Below are positions 23,632 to 35,306 of a stretch of DNA of 64,000 nucleotides, in pieces. Position 1 is the stretch's first letter. The number at the start of each line of letters is the position of its first letter. Under the pieces are notes generated by a model, which did not search any database, was not told where the DNA came from, and worked only from the letters and a program-made list of their open reading frames with translations. Made by a program: the position numbers and the translations under genes. This DNA is from Halichondria panicea (Eukaryota; Porifera; Demospongiae; Suberitida; Halichondriidae). The stretch spans positions 5,302,126 through 5,366,125 of the forward strand of contig NC_087391.1 in assembly GCF_963675165.1 (NCBI RefSeq), written 5' to 3'.

Positions 23632-26600
23632 ATGATTCGGAGGCCTACAGCTACTGACACAGAAGATGACCTACTCGCCTTCCAGGAGAAGTTCATGTCC
23701 TCTGGGGAGAAGCCCTCTGCCTCGGTGGATTCTCACAGAAAGATTAAAGTAGGCTCCAAGAGGGATCAGCATGACGACAGTAGTAAGGAAGGTCCTGCTC
23801 AAGCAAGAGATGTGGTGGATATTAAGAAGGTGGAGGGTAAGATAAATGAACTCCTATCAAATGGCACGGGATGTGGAAATGCAACTACAAGCCTACATAC
23901 GCTGAATGCACACACACTTGCTCGTATATTATAATTATGACATGTATGCAGGTGGTATGGCGAAACCTCCTGCCAAGAGATCAAAGTTCAAGGAGGAAAG
24001 AATGAAGAAGAAGAGGTCAGCTGCTCCGGACCAGCATGAACTAATGGAGGGTAAGAGAAAAGAGAAGATTTTAATACCACTGTGTATGTGTGAGTACACG
24101 TTCGTACAGATCAGGATACGCACGTCACCAAGATACTCTCTGAAATACAGGTGATGTTTGTTACCTAATATATTTAAAATTAGTAATGGTTTTGTATTCC
24201 CACTTGCAGGAACGTGATACGATAAAGTTCACAATGTCCATGCCTAGATATACCACCAGAGGGGGTTTCCCCTCCGCCCACACCCTGGACACCACTACCA
24301 TGGTTACGTCAACGGCAGAGGGTCAGGCGAAGAAGAGTTTGTTTGCTCAGGCATTTGAGGCTCATGGATCAAGTTTCTTTGGACTGGAGGAGATGGTTGG
24401 TCAAGATGAGCAGATGGTTGAAGGTGGTGGGGGTGTGCCCTCTGGAGGAAGCAAAGGAGGAGAGGAAGTTGCTGCAGATACTATAGAAAGGTTAGTATAA
24501 TAATTTATTTACAGATTACAAATACACTATATAGTTTGTAACTGATAATGTTTCCCAGGCTTGATTTTTCGTCTCTTATTTCTGGAGAGGGTCTCATGTC
24601 CGTGGGCGCATCCAAGGAGGCAGCAAAAGAGGAAGTGATGAAGATCCATGAGGAGAATGTGCAACGACTGTCGTCCCTATCAGAGGAGGAAAGAAAGAAA
24701 GAAAGAGAGAACATAGTGCAGCAGCTAGGTAAGAAATACAAAATTGTAAAATTTGTGTCATAATAAACTCGTTTCTACAGATCCTAATCTCCTCTCGTTT
24801 CTCAAGTCTAGACACCTTCAGAAACAGCCGCTTCAACCATCTACTGGTGATCACATGACTATGGATCACACCCCTCAACCTCCTGTATTGGCAGACACAG
24901 CCTCTGATACGACCACACCCACTTCCTGGGTCCACATGGACGTGGTGGAGAGAGACAAGATGGAGTGGATGACGGACGTACCATCTCACGGGACTGCCCC
25001 TCTCGTCAGGAGCAGTAACGAGATCAGGTTCTCATTGGAGGGGCTGGTCATCCCACGCTCGATAGTAATACCCGCCCACCTTGGGTTACATCACCATGGT
25101 GACGAACCCCAGGTAGAGCTCAGTACACATAATGTCTTCTAGTGTGCATACAACTATTTCATTATTTCATTATTTTTACCTAGTTATTATTGTTAATTTT
25201 TGCCCCCAGGCTGCTGGCTACACTTTGAACGAGTTGTTGTCCCTGTGTAGAAGTACAGTGCTACAACAGCGAACCTTTAGTCTGCAACTGCTAGCTAAGG
25301 TCATTCAGAGAGCGAGGCATAACGAATACTCTAGTGTGAAGAGTGGATCTCGTGACAAGTGTGAGGATGGTGACTCTGTTCTCGAGCAGTTGCTTGCCTC
25401 TGATGTCCCGCTGTTGCTAAGATACTCTTTAGACGAGAATGTGAGCTCTGTGATGTTTGCAGCAGCTGCTGGTCTGCACTCGCTGTTAGTCATCCCTCCA
25501 GAAAATGTCAGTTACTTAGGTTGGTGCAATATTGAGATATTTTCTATTCTCTTGCATGCAGGTATTGTTGGAGGAATACATGCTCTCTTATTTTGGATGT
25601 GTTTTGCCGGCTTTGAGGTCACATGACAAACGAACTGTGGAGGAGGGGGAAAACGAAACTGAGATATTACATCACGACATTATATTGGTAAGAAATCTAT
25701 ATTATTACTCATGCTCTCGTTCTGCACTGCTAATAATTATGCTACTGCTAGTATGCAACTTGAGCCTGAGGGCAAGAGTTGTGTATTAACAGTACAGCGC
25801 AGCACAAGGAAATGACCTACTTATTGCTGATTACATAGTCCTGCGTCATGCTGTTTCCAAGTATCAGCCCTATGCTCATAACTGGTTACCGCGGTTATAA
25901 TGATTAGAATTGGTTCGCCATGCACGCATCCACAATGTTCACACTCAGAAAAGCTTATTTGAGGATACAGTTTTCTACAAAGAGCTACTAACAAAAGCAT
26001 TGGAAGTATATATATACATCTAATGCTCTAAAATGTTTGAGTGATTCTAGCTGCTACGTTATAATTCTAGTGGTGTCCGTGTGATAATTATCTATCAATT
26101 TTGCAAATGTTCCTGGGTGATCTTGCGGACAATATCTAATTTATGAATGGGATACAGGGTCACAGCTAGGATCACTTCTTCCCACGTGGGGTTGCCATTG
26201 TCGAAATATGCCTCAGCACACCGAAGCTTTTGGACCGATACTTCAAGTCGAGAATGTCTTAGCTCGTCGATAAAACCACTTCTGATACCCAAATGTACAC
26301 ATAGTGCCTCCCAATTTCCCACGTCTTCGAGCATTATGTACAGATCCTTGATCCTGGTAATGGGATGAGAATCCTTATTTTCTGCAAGGCCATTTGAGCT
26401 GAATCGGTGGTTTCGTTGTTGTGGCCAGAGTCCCTTGTTGTCAGGCTGGTCTGTCACTCCCCACTTTCTTAGTATCTTCTCGCATTGTCGATCGTTCCTG
26501 CGGACAGCTTCGTGCAACATCGTTGTTTTCTTCTGAGGGTCTGAATATAGTTTATTGACATCAATTCCGTATTTGTTGCACAAGTACATCACCTGCTCAA

Positions 26601-29600
26601 TCTCATGGTACTTATGTCGGTTTATGAGATAATACCATGGCGTGTTACCTTGACTATCCGGAACCAATAACACTGGTAGTATGGATATATTGAGCTTCAT
26701 ACAAACTGTTAACACGATTTGGAAGTATTCAAGGTGTCCACGTTTGAACGCCTTGTGTAGCAGAGTTGTGCTACTGAGTGTATCAACGCCTGTTAAATGT
26801 TCTAACACTCGATGTTGTACCGATAATTCCAGTAGCACTTCCACCGCTTCAAAGTTTCCTAACTCAAAGGCCAAATCCAGTGGAACGTTACCCTTATTGT
26901 TCATAGCCTTCAAACATTGGTCGGTGTACTTTGGGAAAATGTCAGCGAAGATTTTGATGTAAGATTGATTGGCCATTCCTTTGATTGCTGAGTGTAGGGG
27001 TATATCGCCATCATTGTCCATGATTGATAGATAAACTGCATATCCTTCATCTTTCAAATAGTTCAAAATTTTCACAATCAGGGGAATTGGAAACACATCA
27101 TACGATCGGGCGAGTTGATTGAGGATGGTTCCTCCGAATAGACTGTCTCTCTGTTCCAGTATGCAGCCCCTGAAGACGTCCTGCAGGTCACTTGAAGTGA
27201 TGTTCACCCAATTGTGTTCGAGCCATCTAGACAACAGGACCTGGCTACAATTTTCGTTGAAGAGTTCCTCGACACCAGTCGTGCAGAAAATCTTGCTTTC
27301 AGTTGTCCATACAAAAAGAAGGACTACTACAATAACTTGATGCAGGTGAGACTTCATTGCAAAGCTTTAACCATGAGAACTATGTATATATCCAGCACAG
27401 CTGAGAGTTTTTATACTAGTAGAAACCGGATGAATACATGTACATTTTTGTGGCTGGGTTTCATCTTGTGGGAGGGGGGGCAGGGGTAAATATTCCCCCT
27501 CCCCCCAAATGTTGAAGAATAGTACTGTTTATGATATCTACTGTGATGCATTAGCATGTAATAGGGGGTGTGGTCAACACATGTGGGAGTGGTCAGCTAT
27601 TTTGGGGCGTGCGTAAACCTTCCCCCCCATACGAGTAACTGCCTAACATTACGCTATGTTTATAGTTATAATTATGTCTGCCATTTGCTATGTTTATGGA
27701 ACATTTCTTGTGTAGGATTGCTAATAAATGTATATATACTGCATACCTTAAGGTGACATTATTTTCGCGAGTATTAATTTCTGCTATTTCTGCGAATGAG
27801 AGTAAAATCGCAAAAATTAGTACTCGCAAATAATTGGCGGCGGCGCCCTCTTGTTTAATGTATCCAGATCTCGAAAAATTATACCAGCAAAATATACAAA
27901 ACTGTAAAAACGCAAACAAATCTACCTGTGAAAATATGTCACCTTAAGGTAATTGCAGGGATATTTGAATATCGTTCACTGGTAAACTTTACTTGGCAAT
28001 TTGATAAAATTTTCCAAATTAAAATGCTCGCCAAATTTTCTCGTTATATGTAGTTATTTTCTAAGACAGCTGTTGGGGAATTTATGTATAATATTATGTG
28101 GTTTTTAGAATGTTGTGGTTTATTATTAGTGTACTGTCATATTGTGTGCATTTATGCAGGGATATTTGAATATGAAGTTGCTTCACCGTCTCCGCTACAT
28201 TCTGGAGGTGTGTGCCCCGCCCACTCCACTCCCCTCACACCTGTTGGACGTGGTAACCATGGTAGCAAGACACTCAGTCTACGCAGCCACTGAGGTAAGC
28301 CAAGTTGGAAATCACATTAATTGGTATTTTATACTTGCTTGCTAAAATGAATGCAATGTTCATCAGGTGTACAGCTGCCCACGTCTGATGGATGTTGTCT
28401 TTAGTCAGTTCCTGCCACTTGATTGGTCGACTGAGAGAGGGGGTGTGGTTGATGGGCCTGCGTGTGTGTCTGCACTGAAGCTGGTGTGTGCACTGGTCTC
28501 AGCTAGTAGGAACATCACTACTGCTTTGGTGAGTAAACACATATCAAAGTAGGTCTAAAATTTGGTTTTTAAACATTTGGAAAATTGTCCCAGGATTTTT
28601 CCCTGGAAAAGCCCCATCACTTTGGTTTTAAACATTTGGAAACTTGCCCCCCCCCCCCCCCCCGGATTTTTCCTGGGATTTTCCCTGGAATTTTCCCTGG
28701 GAAAGTCCATCACTTATCTACACTCTTGGTTTGGCTTCTTCCCAGAATACCTGAGCTTAGCAACAATCATTGTAGCCTCGATCCCAGGCCGCTCTTCCTC
28801 AAAGAAAGGGCCTTGTATCGACTGCTTGCGCATGCGCCACATAATCCCAGAAACTGGGGACTCCGGATATCATCGTATATTGCTCAGTAAAACCATGACG
28901 TTACAACGAACGGAAGTGGATTGAAGTCAGTGGAGAAGTGCGATTGTGAAGGTTTTTAGCCCGTGTGATAGCATTCTAATAGCTGCCCTTAGCCTGCTAT
29001 GTTAACAAAGGACTCACAGCCTGCAACAGTGTGGATGGCAATCGTCTGAAAGGAGGGAAGGCTGACAATGCTTATATGGACAGGCCACGCCCATCTGACA
29101 CTAACCTCAAGTGGTGAAAGTCTACATGTAGACTATCAGAAGAAATAGCATGCTGTACCCAAACATACAGCTCTGTCTCTAGCTAGCTAGCTATATAGTT
29201 CTGTGTATGTAGTGTTCTTTGTGTGTATATGTCATTCAGGATATTAATGGGAAACATTACGGGGAAATTATCCAATAATTTTGCGCGTCAGTAGCAGGCC
29301 TCCTTTTTGTGAAGGAGGCTACAATCATTGTTGTTATTGCAGTACTTGTCAGCAACGTTTTAATTACACCATTGTGTATGTGGGTTGTGCTTGAGTATTA
29401 CATTGTACAATGTACTTAATTTAACCCTCCCGTGCAGTTATCTTGTCACCACCTCTCCTCTGTGCTTGTACGGTACACTATCCCCCCTCCCTCTGAACTG
29501 GGACTGCCTCTAGACCACTCCCTCCCCCTCTCTACCACGGCTCTGCTCACATGGGCACTGGCACTGGGCTATGGACTAGCCTCTCACGCAGTCAGGTGAG

Positions 29601-31203
29601 AGTGTGCGTAAGCATTAGCTAGCTACATGTACATAGCTAGATTGCGTAAAACTTAGATATTGAATGGCTACGTTCTAGAGATTGTAAGCCTGGGAAGATA
29701 TAATTATACCTAAATCTATATTTCAATATCATAGAAGCTCTGTATTACCATAGATAGAGTAGAGAGGGATTGGAAACGAAAGTACCCTTGAAGTACCATC
29801 CGTGTATCTCCGCGGTTTTAATCGAGGCTTACTTTTTAACACGAGGGCTAAACATGAATAATTCATGAGAATTGTTTGCTCTCTGTAAGAAGTCCACGAG
29901 CAGTTCTGCTGCTAAACATCAACTTTTATCTAATACTTGAGGCCATTTAGGACACTATTTAGTTACACAACCTTAGCTATATCATAGGTTCTATAGGAAC
30001 ACAAGCATGAAAAGCGCTGTGTACCTCTAGCTACTTCACGACAATCGAGATTATATTTTCTTCGTTTCCAATTGATACCTACTATCAGGGGGCATGTGAT
30101 TCAGTAATGGGGGTAGCTCTGAGATGTATGCATTGGACACAATAAGTTTCCCGGGCTTTTGCGGGAGTTATGAGGAGATACACGGATGGTCCCAGAGCCA
30201 CTACGTAGACTTCATTGTAAAACATCACGTGAATCACTTCCGTTTCTACTCGGTATATCACTAATTTAAGTGTGTGCACTGTATAACTTTTCATGTAGGG
30301 ACACGTTTCCAGAGTTACTGAAGCAGCTGCACTGTGTCTCCCTGGACAACGGTAGCTCTCCCCTGCAAGCTAACAGGGACAAGGCTCTACTGTGTCTAGT
30401 GGAGGCAGTTCTCAGACTTGTGGCCATTACACCTGAGCAGCTCAAGATTGAGGGAACCACTGGTATGTCATGATGACGTTGACTAGTGCATAGCCCTAAT
30501 ATTTGATTTCTGTTGTACTCACTAGCCTACCACACCCACCCACCCCACCCCCAGACACCCATCCTCCCCCTGCCGTGGACTGGAGCCACTCTCGTGCTCT
30601 GTTGGCTCCACTGCTCAGTCTTACACAACAGCTGACTGAGACTACTGAGGTGAGCCATTGATTAACAGGAGTGGTGGTGTAGCCATAGTTTACCTTAAGG
30701 TTGGTATTATTGGCGGGTACTAATTTTAGCGAGTTGAAATGACTAGACTGGCGACGCGACAATATTACTCTCTAATTGTACGTAATGCTGACGTGTTTGT
30801 ATTATTAGCGAGTGGTTGATTTAGCGGAAAAAATGTCAATTCGCTAAATTCGCTAAAATAACAACCCGTTAATAATACCGACCTTAAGGTAGTTCTGATA
30901 ATCCAATTTTCAAAGAAATGTTATGATTCTCTGAAAGCTTAGAGAAAGACCTTTCAAACGATGCCCTAAATGAGTAATGCATTTCCTAGACGTGTTTACT
31001 AACATGCGGTTCCTTCGTTTACGTGTGTAGGCTAGGCGTGTAGATGTGTACTGTTTCAATCATGACAATTTACCATCATATAATTCATGCAGTTTTCTGC
31101 TTGTATACAGGATTCACCGTGTGCTGGCAATGTGCTGCACTGTCTTGCCACATACTATCATCTCTCCCCTCCCAATGTAAGCACACACACACACACACAC
31201 ACA

Positions 31204-31263
<60 letters not shown>

Positions 31264-32595
31264 TGCACGCACTGTGTTGTAAGTCAATCGTTTTAAACAT
31301 ATTTAACAGGTATCTTCAGTGGATCTCTCAGAGCAGCTAGCCTCACTGTTTAAAGGGCCCTTCTTGTGTTTGGCCAGTTCACCTCTCTTTACAAATTCTC
31401 TGCTGACTATCCGGCAAGTCTGTTTAAATGTGCATGCTAAAATGTCATGTTATGTAAAACTCGTACTTGTGCTACAGTGTAGGAAGCTTAGGCAGGGTTA
31501 CTAAGTCTCCTCCCCCCAAAAAATATATGGCGTTGTAATCACATCACTACATTACTCCCCATCCCCGCAGAGATACATCTGGTATTGCCACTCCCCTCGA
31601 CACTCCGGGCACACCTCCACCACCCTCCCTACCCTCACACTTCACACTCCCCACACCCAACAAGCCTGCACTGTACGGCCGTCCCACGATGCAGTCAGGT
31701 GACTACCACAGTCTAGTACAGCCTCGACTATCGCTACTGACAGCTACCAACCTGACCTGGGGGTACATCAGACTAGTCAGAGTGGCACTACACAGTAACA
31801 AGGCCACAACCACTAAGGTGAGGGAAGATGTTGTTGAAACTATAGCAATGAGTTAATTAGTAGAACATAGATATACAAAGCGGGTTTGATATCGTGTGTA
31901 CAAGTTGCTAGAACTGAGTATTCATATTGAATTTCTGCCTCTGCATGATATTATAGGTGGCTGCGATAGTTTGCAACCCAGTGTATATTGAGTATCTCAA
32001 GAAAGTGGCACAGTCGGAGGGTTCAAAGGTGGGTTGTCCCCAACACGATGCTAGCTAGTACACATGCTTGAAGTATCTCTCTCCATGCACTCAGGCGTCG
32101 TCAACAATTGACCTTGTTGAACTGTACATGCTCTACGAATCTGTGCTGATGCTTCAGTCTCTCGTAAGTTACCTCATTGTCTGTATAATTATATGATTAT
32201 GTTTATGTATTCAGGTGGAGCTAGGTTCGTCCGTCCCAGAGGGGTGTGGTCAATTGACGTTTGATCTTGGACACAGGTTACTCAAACTCCTCCCACCTGG
32301 ACTGGAGAGTATCGTATGGGATCTAGTCTCCACTGTTGTATTACACCCCTCGCTTATCAGGTAGTGTAGTTATATAGCCATGCAAGACAACACTCACACC
32401 CACCCCCTCCACACACACACACACACACGTACCCACCCCCTCTACACACACACCACACACGTACCCACCCCCTCTACACACACACACACACGTACCCACC
32501 CCCTCTACACACACACACGTACCCACCCCCTCTACACACACACACACACACACACGTACCCACCCCCTCTACACACACACACGTACCCACCCCCT

Positions 32596-32639
<44 letters not shown>

Positions 32640-35191
32640 ACCCACCCCCTCTACACACACACACACACACGTACCCACCCCCTCCACACACACACACACA
32701 CACACGTACCCACCCCCTCTACACACAAACAGGACAAGAAATCAATCTCTGTTTCTGGAACAAGACGTCATCAGCTTGTCACTAAGAGACCAGCCTCAAC
32801 CAATCACAGTTCAGGATAGATCTACCATCACCAAGACCACCAGTCAACTGCTGACAGACTCACTTGCCCACCTCCCCACCATCAGAACCACCTACCAGCT
32901 GGCATTGAGGGAGAGCGGTGTCTGCTCTCGTGCAAAGATACTCCGCTCTGAGTAAGTTTATCAATCAGCCGAAATCCTTGAAGTGGTATCATGAATATAA
33001 TTATAACATTCCGGGCGCTTACCACAAAATGTTGTAAACGTACTTGTGTATAAAAGGGGGCAGCTGATGCTATAGAGTCAGCTTTGCGCAGTGGCAGTAC
33101 CATAACCAATGAGGTTTTACCGAGGTGTGGTTATTGCTAGTTGAAAACTTATCCCAATATCCCGCAATGACGACGTGAAATACCGTCGGCATTTGCAATT
33201 TTTGGAGACCACTACGGTGGTCGAATCACACAAACAATAATTTAATGATTAGTGCTGCGAAGAAGGCTAGCTGCTTGATTGTGCTCTGCCCTGTCTTGTC
33301 ACATTGGTTTAGGGCACTCTTTCAGTTGCCATAACTTGAATTCTGTGGACCCAAATTCAACAATTTTCTGATTTTCTGAGAGCTTACAATGAGATGTTTC
33401 AAATGGTATCACATCAATATTCATTTTTAACAGATTACAAAATTTGCCAATTTCAGCCAAATACCATGGATTATATATAGCCCATGGTCCAAGGCCGAAA
33501 AATGACAAATTACGACTCCAACCAAATTTTGGATTGAAATATATCATTTGAAAGGTCTCTTTCTAAGCTTTCAGAAAATCATAAAATTGGTGAAATTGGA
33601 TCAGCGATACTAAAGTTATGGCTGTTGAAAGATGTTTTCGGCACATTGTAGTGTGTCTTTACATGTTTCATTTCTCAGGGCTATATTTAACGGACATCCC
33701 TTCCAAACACCTTCAAAGCTCCTCCCACCTTGCCACGCCCCCATCATGCCAGAGGACTGGATCATGCTACCCATTATGCTTGAGTATAGCAAAACAACAA
33801 CTGAAACTCAAAAAAAGTTTGTGATTCTGTTGAATTTGAAATAATGTCTTTTTTTTATTATTAGAGTTTCAGACGCAACTGATAGTTTGGAGAGAGTTGT
33901 ATCCATGGTAACATGCTCCCTCCAATTGCTCTTGTTATTGGAACACCTTCATCCGCACTTGTTGAGGAAACTGCCGACGTCGGCAAAGATCGCCCGACTC
34001 ATGTGCATCTTTCTAATTGGTAAGCATGCATATAGAAACTGCCAGTGTGTGTGCTGTGCATAAAATTAAATTATCTTCTTATTTTGACAGATAGTGAGCT
34101 GTTTCTGGAGAGGGTGGTTCATGATCTGCTGGCTTCTCTGCTGAGCCTCTACTGTAGAGGTGGTAGCCAGCTGGACTTCACAACTCCTATCCCCGGGCTG
34201 ACATCTTTTGTGGACCTGTAAGTGGGTTTAGTACATGTGTATGACAATAATTATCCTTATGGTACTCGCTTAATGTTTTTCTCGTTGAGGGCTTTTATAG
34301 TTCTCAGAATTTAATTTTCTCCTTTAGATACACTACTTTGTTGGAGCAGTTCTCGGCTGTATCCTATGGCGACCACCTGTTCTCCTGTTTCCTGCTCCTG
34401 CCTCTACAGCAGCTGTTCTCCTCTCACCTGAAGAAGCTGGTGTGGGGGGAGAACCCTACAATCATTAGAGTCTTCTCCCTACCACTTACTGAGGTGAGGG
34501 ATTCTTTCCTCATACATATTTTTAGTTCTTTAATTTCCACACCCACCACTTAATAATTTGTTCATTTGGCTCTACAGGTGCCAGTACCTTTGGACAGTTT
34601 TCTCGTTCCTATAGAGACTGACATGCAACTGATTGATATGTACATGTCTGCATTATCAGCGGAGACAGTCAGGTATGCATGTACATAACCACACCCCCTA
34701 GTTACCTGTGTCCATACAGGCGTGTGTGGAGTCCATTGTTTTACCTGGTGGCGGTCCATCACGTGCACAGCTGTATCTTCAGTGATGGCTCCCCTGAGGG
34801 GCAGAGGAGGCAACTGTTGCAGAGAGTGGTCAACCTGTCTAATCAGGTGAGCTAGAGGGGATCCCTGTCTGTCTAGCATAGCACATGTAATGACGTGTAC
34901 TTCTCCTATACCCTAGATGTGTGTTGCGTTACCTTTGCCTTTACTGTAATATTTTTGGATGCCTGCTTTAATTTGCTTGTATAATTTACATGTTGTAAGT
35001 AATTTGTCTTTTGAGTATATGCACATTGATCCACGTACTGCCCCACCTCTCAGGAGACAAAGAGATGTGTGCTACTGTATGTTGGTGTGGACACGAGCTC
35101 ACCAGCTGGTGTGAAACTAAGAGAACAGTTGGACGAGAGACAATTAACAATTATTAAATCATTGCTAGGGACAACCATTAATGTGCTGTAA
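23632..35191 (+). CDS. RPAP1: RNA polymerase II-associated protein 1, complete 27-exon gene
   Basis: Exons, phases consistent: 23632-23836, 23952-24050, 24110-24150, 24210-24490, 24559-24728, 24781-25112, 25210-25506, 25562-25687, 28160-28294, 28367-28528, 29438-29595, 30299-30462, 30555-30649, 31111-31176, 31310-31476 (weakest; donor CA|GTGTAG), 31571-31817, 31957-32028, 32095-32163, 32215-32360, 32733-32951, 33679-33816, 33865-34019, 34091-34217, 34328-34493, 34578-34672, 34720-34846, 35054-35191. Total about 1398 residues (human about 1393). Diagnostic blocks: KIHEENVQRL, DPNLLSFLKS, HMDVVERDKMEW, PAHLGLHHHGDE, ARLMCIFLIDSELFLE, PGLTSFVDLYTTLLEQFSAV and SYGDHLFSCFLLLPLQQLF. RPAP1 helps assemble and import RNA polymerase II. 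Intron 8 hosts an antisense gene and intron 20 a U4 snRNA. The AKR gene starts 116 bp downstream. Confidence 0.97.
26095..27357 (-). CDS. Ankyrin-repeat / death-fold protein with signal peptide, copy 2 (nested in RPAP1 intron 8)
   Basis: A single-exon 420-codon gene on the strand opposite to RPAP1, wholly inside intron 8 (25688-28159). A signal peptide or anchor (HQVIVVVLLFVWTTES) is followed by ankyrin-type repeats (GDIPLHSAIKGM, VPLDLAFELGNFEAVEVLLE, TTLLHKAFKRGHLEYFQIVL, GNTPWYYLINR, TTMLHEAVRRND). A C-terminal death-like domain has GNWEALCVHLGIRSGFIDEL.., LRCAEAYFDNG and PTWEEVILAV. The paralogue at 13657-14910 has the same architecture and most of the same residues, and both frames are intact, which suggests selection. 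The family is not one I can name; a secreted or membrane-tethered death-fold receptor or regulator is inference. Confidence 0.85.
   Translation of the reverse strand: MKSHLHQVIVVVLLFVWTTESKIFCTTGVEELFNENCSQVLLSRWLEHNWVNITSSDLQDVFRGCILEQRDSLFGGTILNQLARSYDVFPIPLIVKILNYLKDEGYAVYLSIMDNDGDIPLHSAIKGMANQSYIKIFADIFPKYTDQCLKAMNNKGNVPLDLAFELGNFEAVEVLLELSVQHRVLEHLTGVDTLSSTTLLHKAFKRGHLEYFQIVLTVCMKLNISILPVLLVPDSQGNTPWYYLINRHKYHEIEQVMYLCNKYGIDVNKLYSDPQKKTTMLHEAVRRNDRQCEKILRKWGVTDQPDNKGLWPQQRNHRFSSNGLAENKDSHPITRIKDLYIMLEDVGNWEALCVHLGIRSGFIDELRHSRLEVSVQKLRCAEAYFDNGNPTWEEVILAVTLYPIHKLDIVRKITQEHLQN
27746..27949. mobile_element. MITE with CCTTAAGG termini, copy 1 (RPAP1 intron 8)
   Basis: Left end CCTTAAGGTGACATTATTTT; right end GAAAATATGTCACCTTAAGG; TA on both flanks. 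The interior has no coding capacity. Confidence 0.8.
28773..29321. mobile_element. 549-bp TIR element with 9-bp target duplication (RPAP1 intron 10)
   Basis: Ends TAGCCTCGATCCCAGGCC and ..GAGGCTA, flanked by the exact 9-bp duplication CAATCATTG (28764-28772 and 29322-29330). Same termini and duplication length as 2551-3313 and 39265-39324. No transposase. Confidence 0.85.
29770..30250. repeat. Inverted-repeat unit in RPAP1 intron 11
   Basis: ACCATCCGTGTATCTCC (29798-29814) is repeated inverted at 30174-30190, and ATTGGAAACGAAAG (29770) inverted at about 30060-30072. Likely another nonautonomous element; limits uncertain. Confidence 0.5.
30693..30889. mobile_element. MITE with CCTTAAGG termini, copy 2 (RPAP1 intron 13)
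   Basis: Left CCTTAAGGTTGGTATTATTG; right ATTAATAATACCGACCTTAAGG (end region); TA flanks. Same termini as 27746-27949 but a different interior. Confidence 0.8.
31183..31262. repeat. (CA)n microsatellite after RPAP1 exon 14 donor
   Basis: A CA run begins 6 bp after the exon 14 splice junction (CCCAAT|GTAAGC). Confidence 0.95.
32390..32732. repeat. Minisatellite, unit about CGTACCCACCCCCTCTACAC(AC)n, filling RPAP1 intron 19
   Basis: About ten units of 24-50 bp with variable (CA)n. The array runs directly into the exon 20 acceptor ACAAACAG|GACAAG. The positional homologue at 22490-22850 has a different unit. Confidence 0.93.
33080..33223 (+). ncRNA. U4: U4 spliceosomal snRNA
   Basis: The sequence follows canonical U4 from AGCTTTGCGCAGTGGCAGTA through the 5' stem-loop with its kink-turn (CCAATGAGG..ACCGAGG), the U6-pairing segment, GAAAACTTATCCCAATAT, CCCGCAATGACGAC, the central hairpin (CGTCGGCATTTGC), the Sm site AATTTTTGG and the 3' hairpin GACCAC-TACG-GTGGTC. 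Length is about 144 nt, normal for U4. Base differences from the vertebrate form in the 5' stem appear paired. It lies in RPAP1 intron 20 in the sense orientation. I cannot identify a promoter element, so it could be independent or host-dependent. U4 chaperones U6 in the tri-snRNP. Confidence 0.96.
33319..33631. mobile_element. Long palindromic MITE, copy 1 (RPAP1 intron 20)
   Basis: Left end CTTTCAGTTGCCATAACT; right end AGTTATGGCTGTTGAAAG. The imperfect inversion continues inward for about 100 bp (TTTTCTGAGAGCTTA vs TAAGCTTTCAGAAAA). The centre has ATACCATGGATTATA. A full second copy is at 48533-48837; shorter fragments are near 30905 and 43105. Confidence 0.8.
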
Positions 35192-35306
35192 TGCTTTGTG
35201 TACAAAGAATATCTTCAAAGACCCCACAAAAACATTTGGAAAAATGGTGTGATTTTGAAGGGTGTGTCAATTAGAGGTGTACAGTGTGAGTGTAGCCAGT
35301 AATTAA

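Noticed and set aside
32341-32955. Long open frames rich in Thr-His or Cys-Val across CA/GT repeats (also 21049, 22329, 31044, 47232, 57480)
   Set aside because: They are translations of microsatellite or minisatellite DNA; only the part from 32733 on is a real exon.
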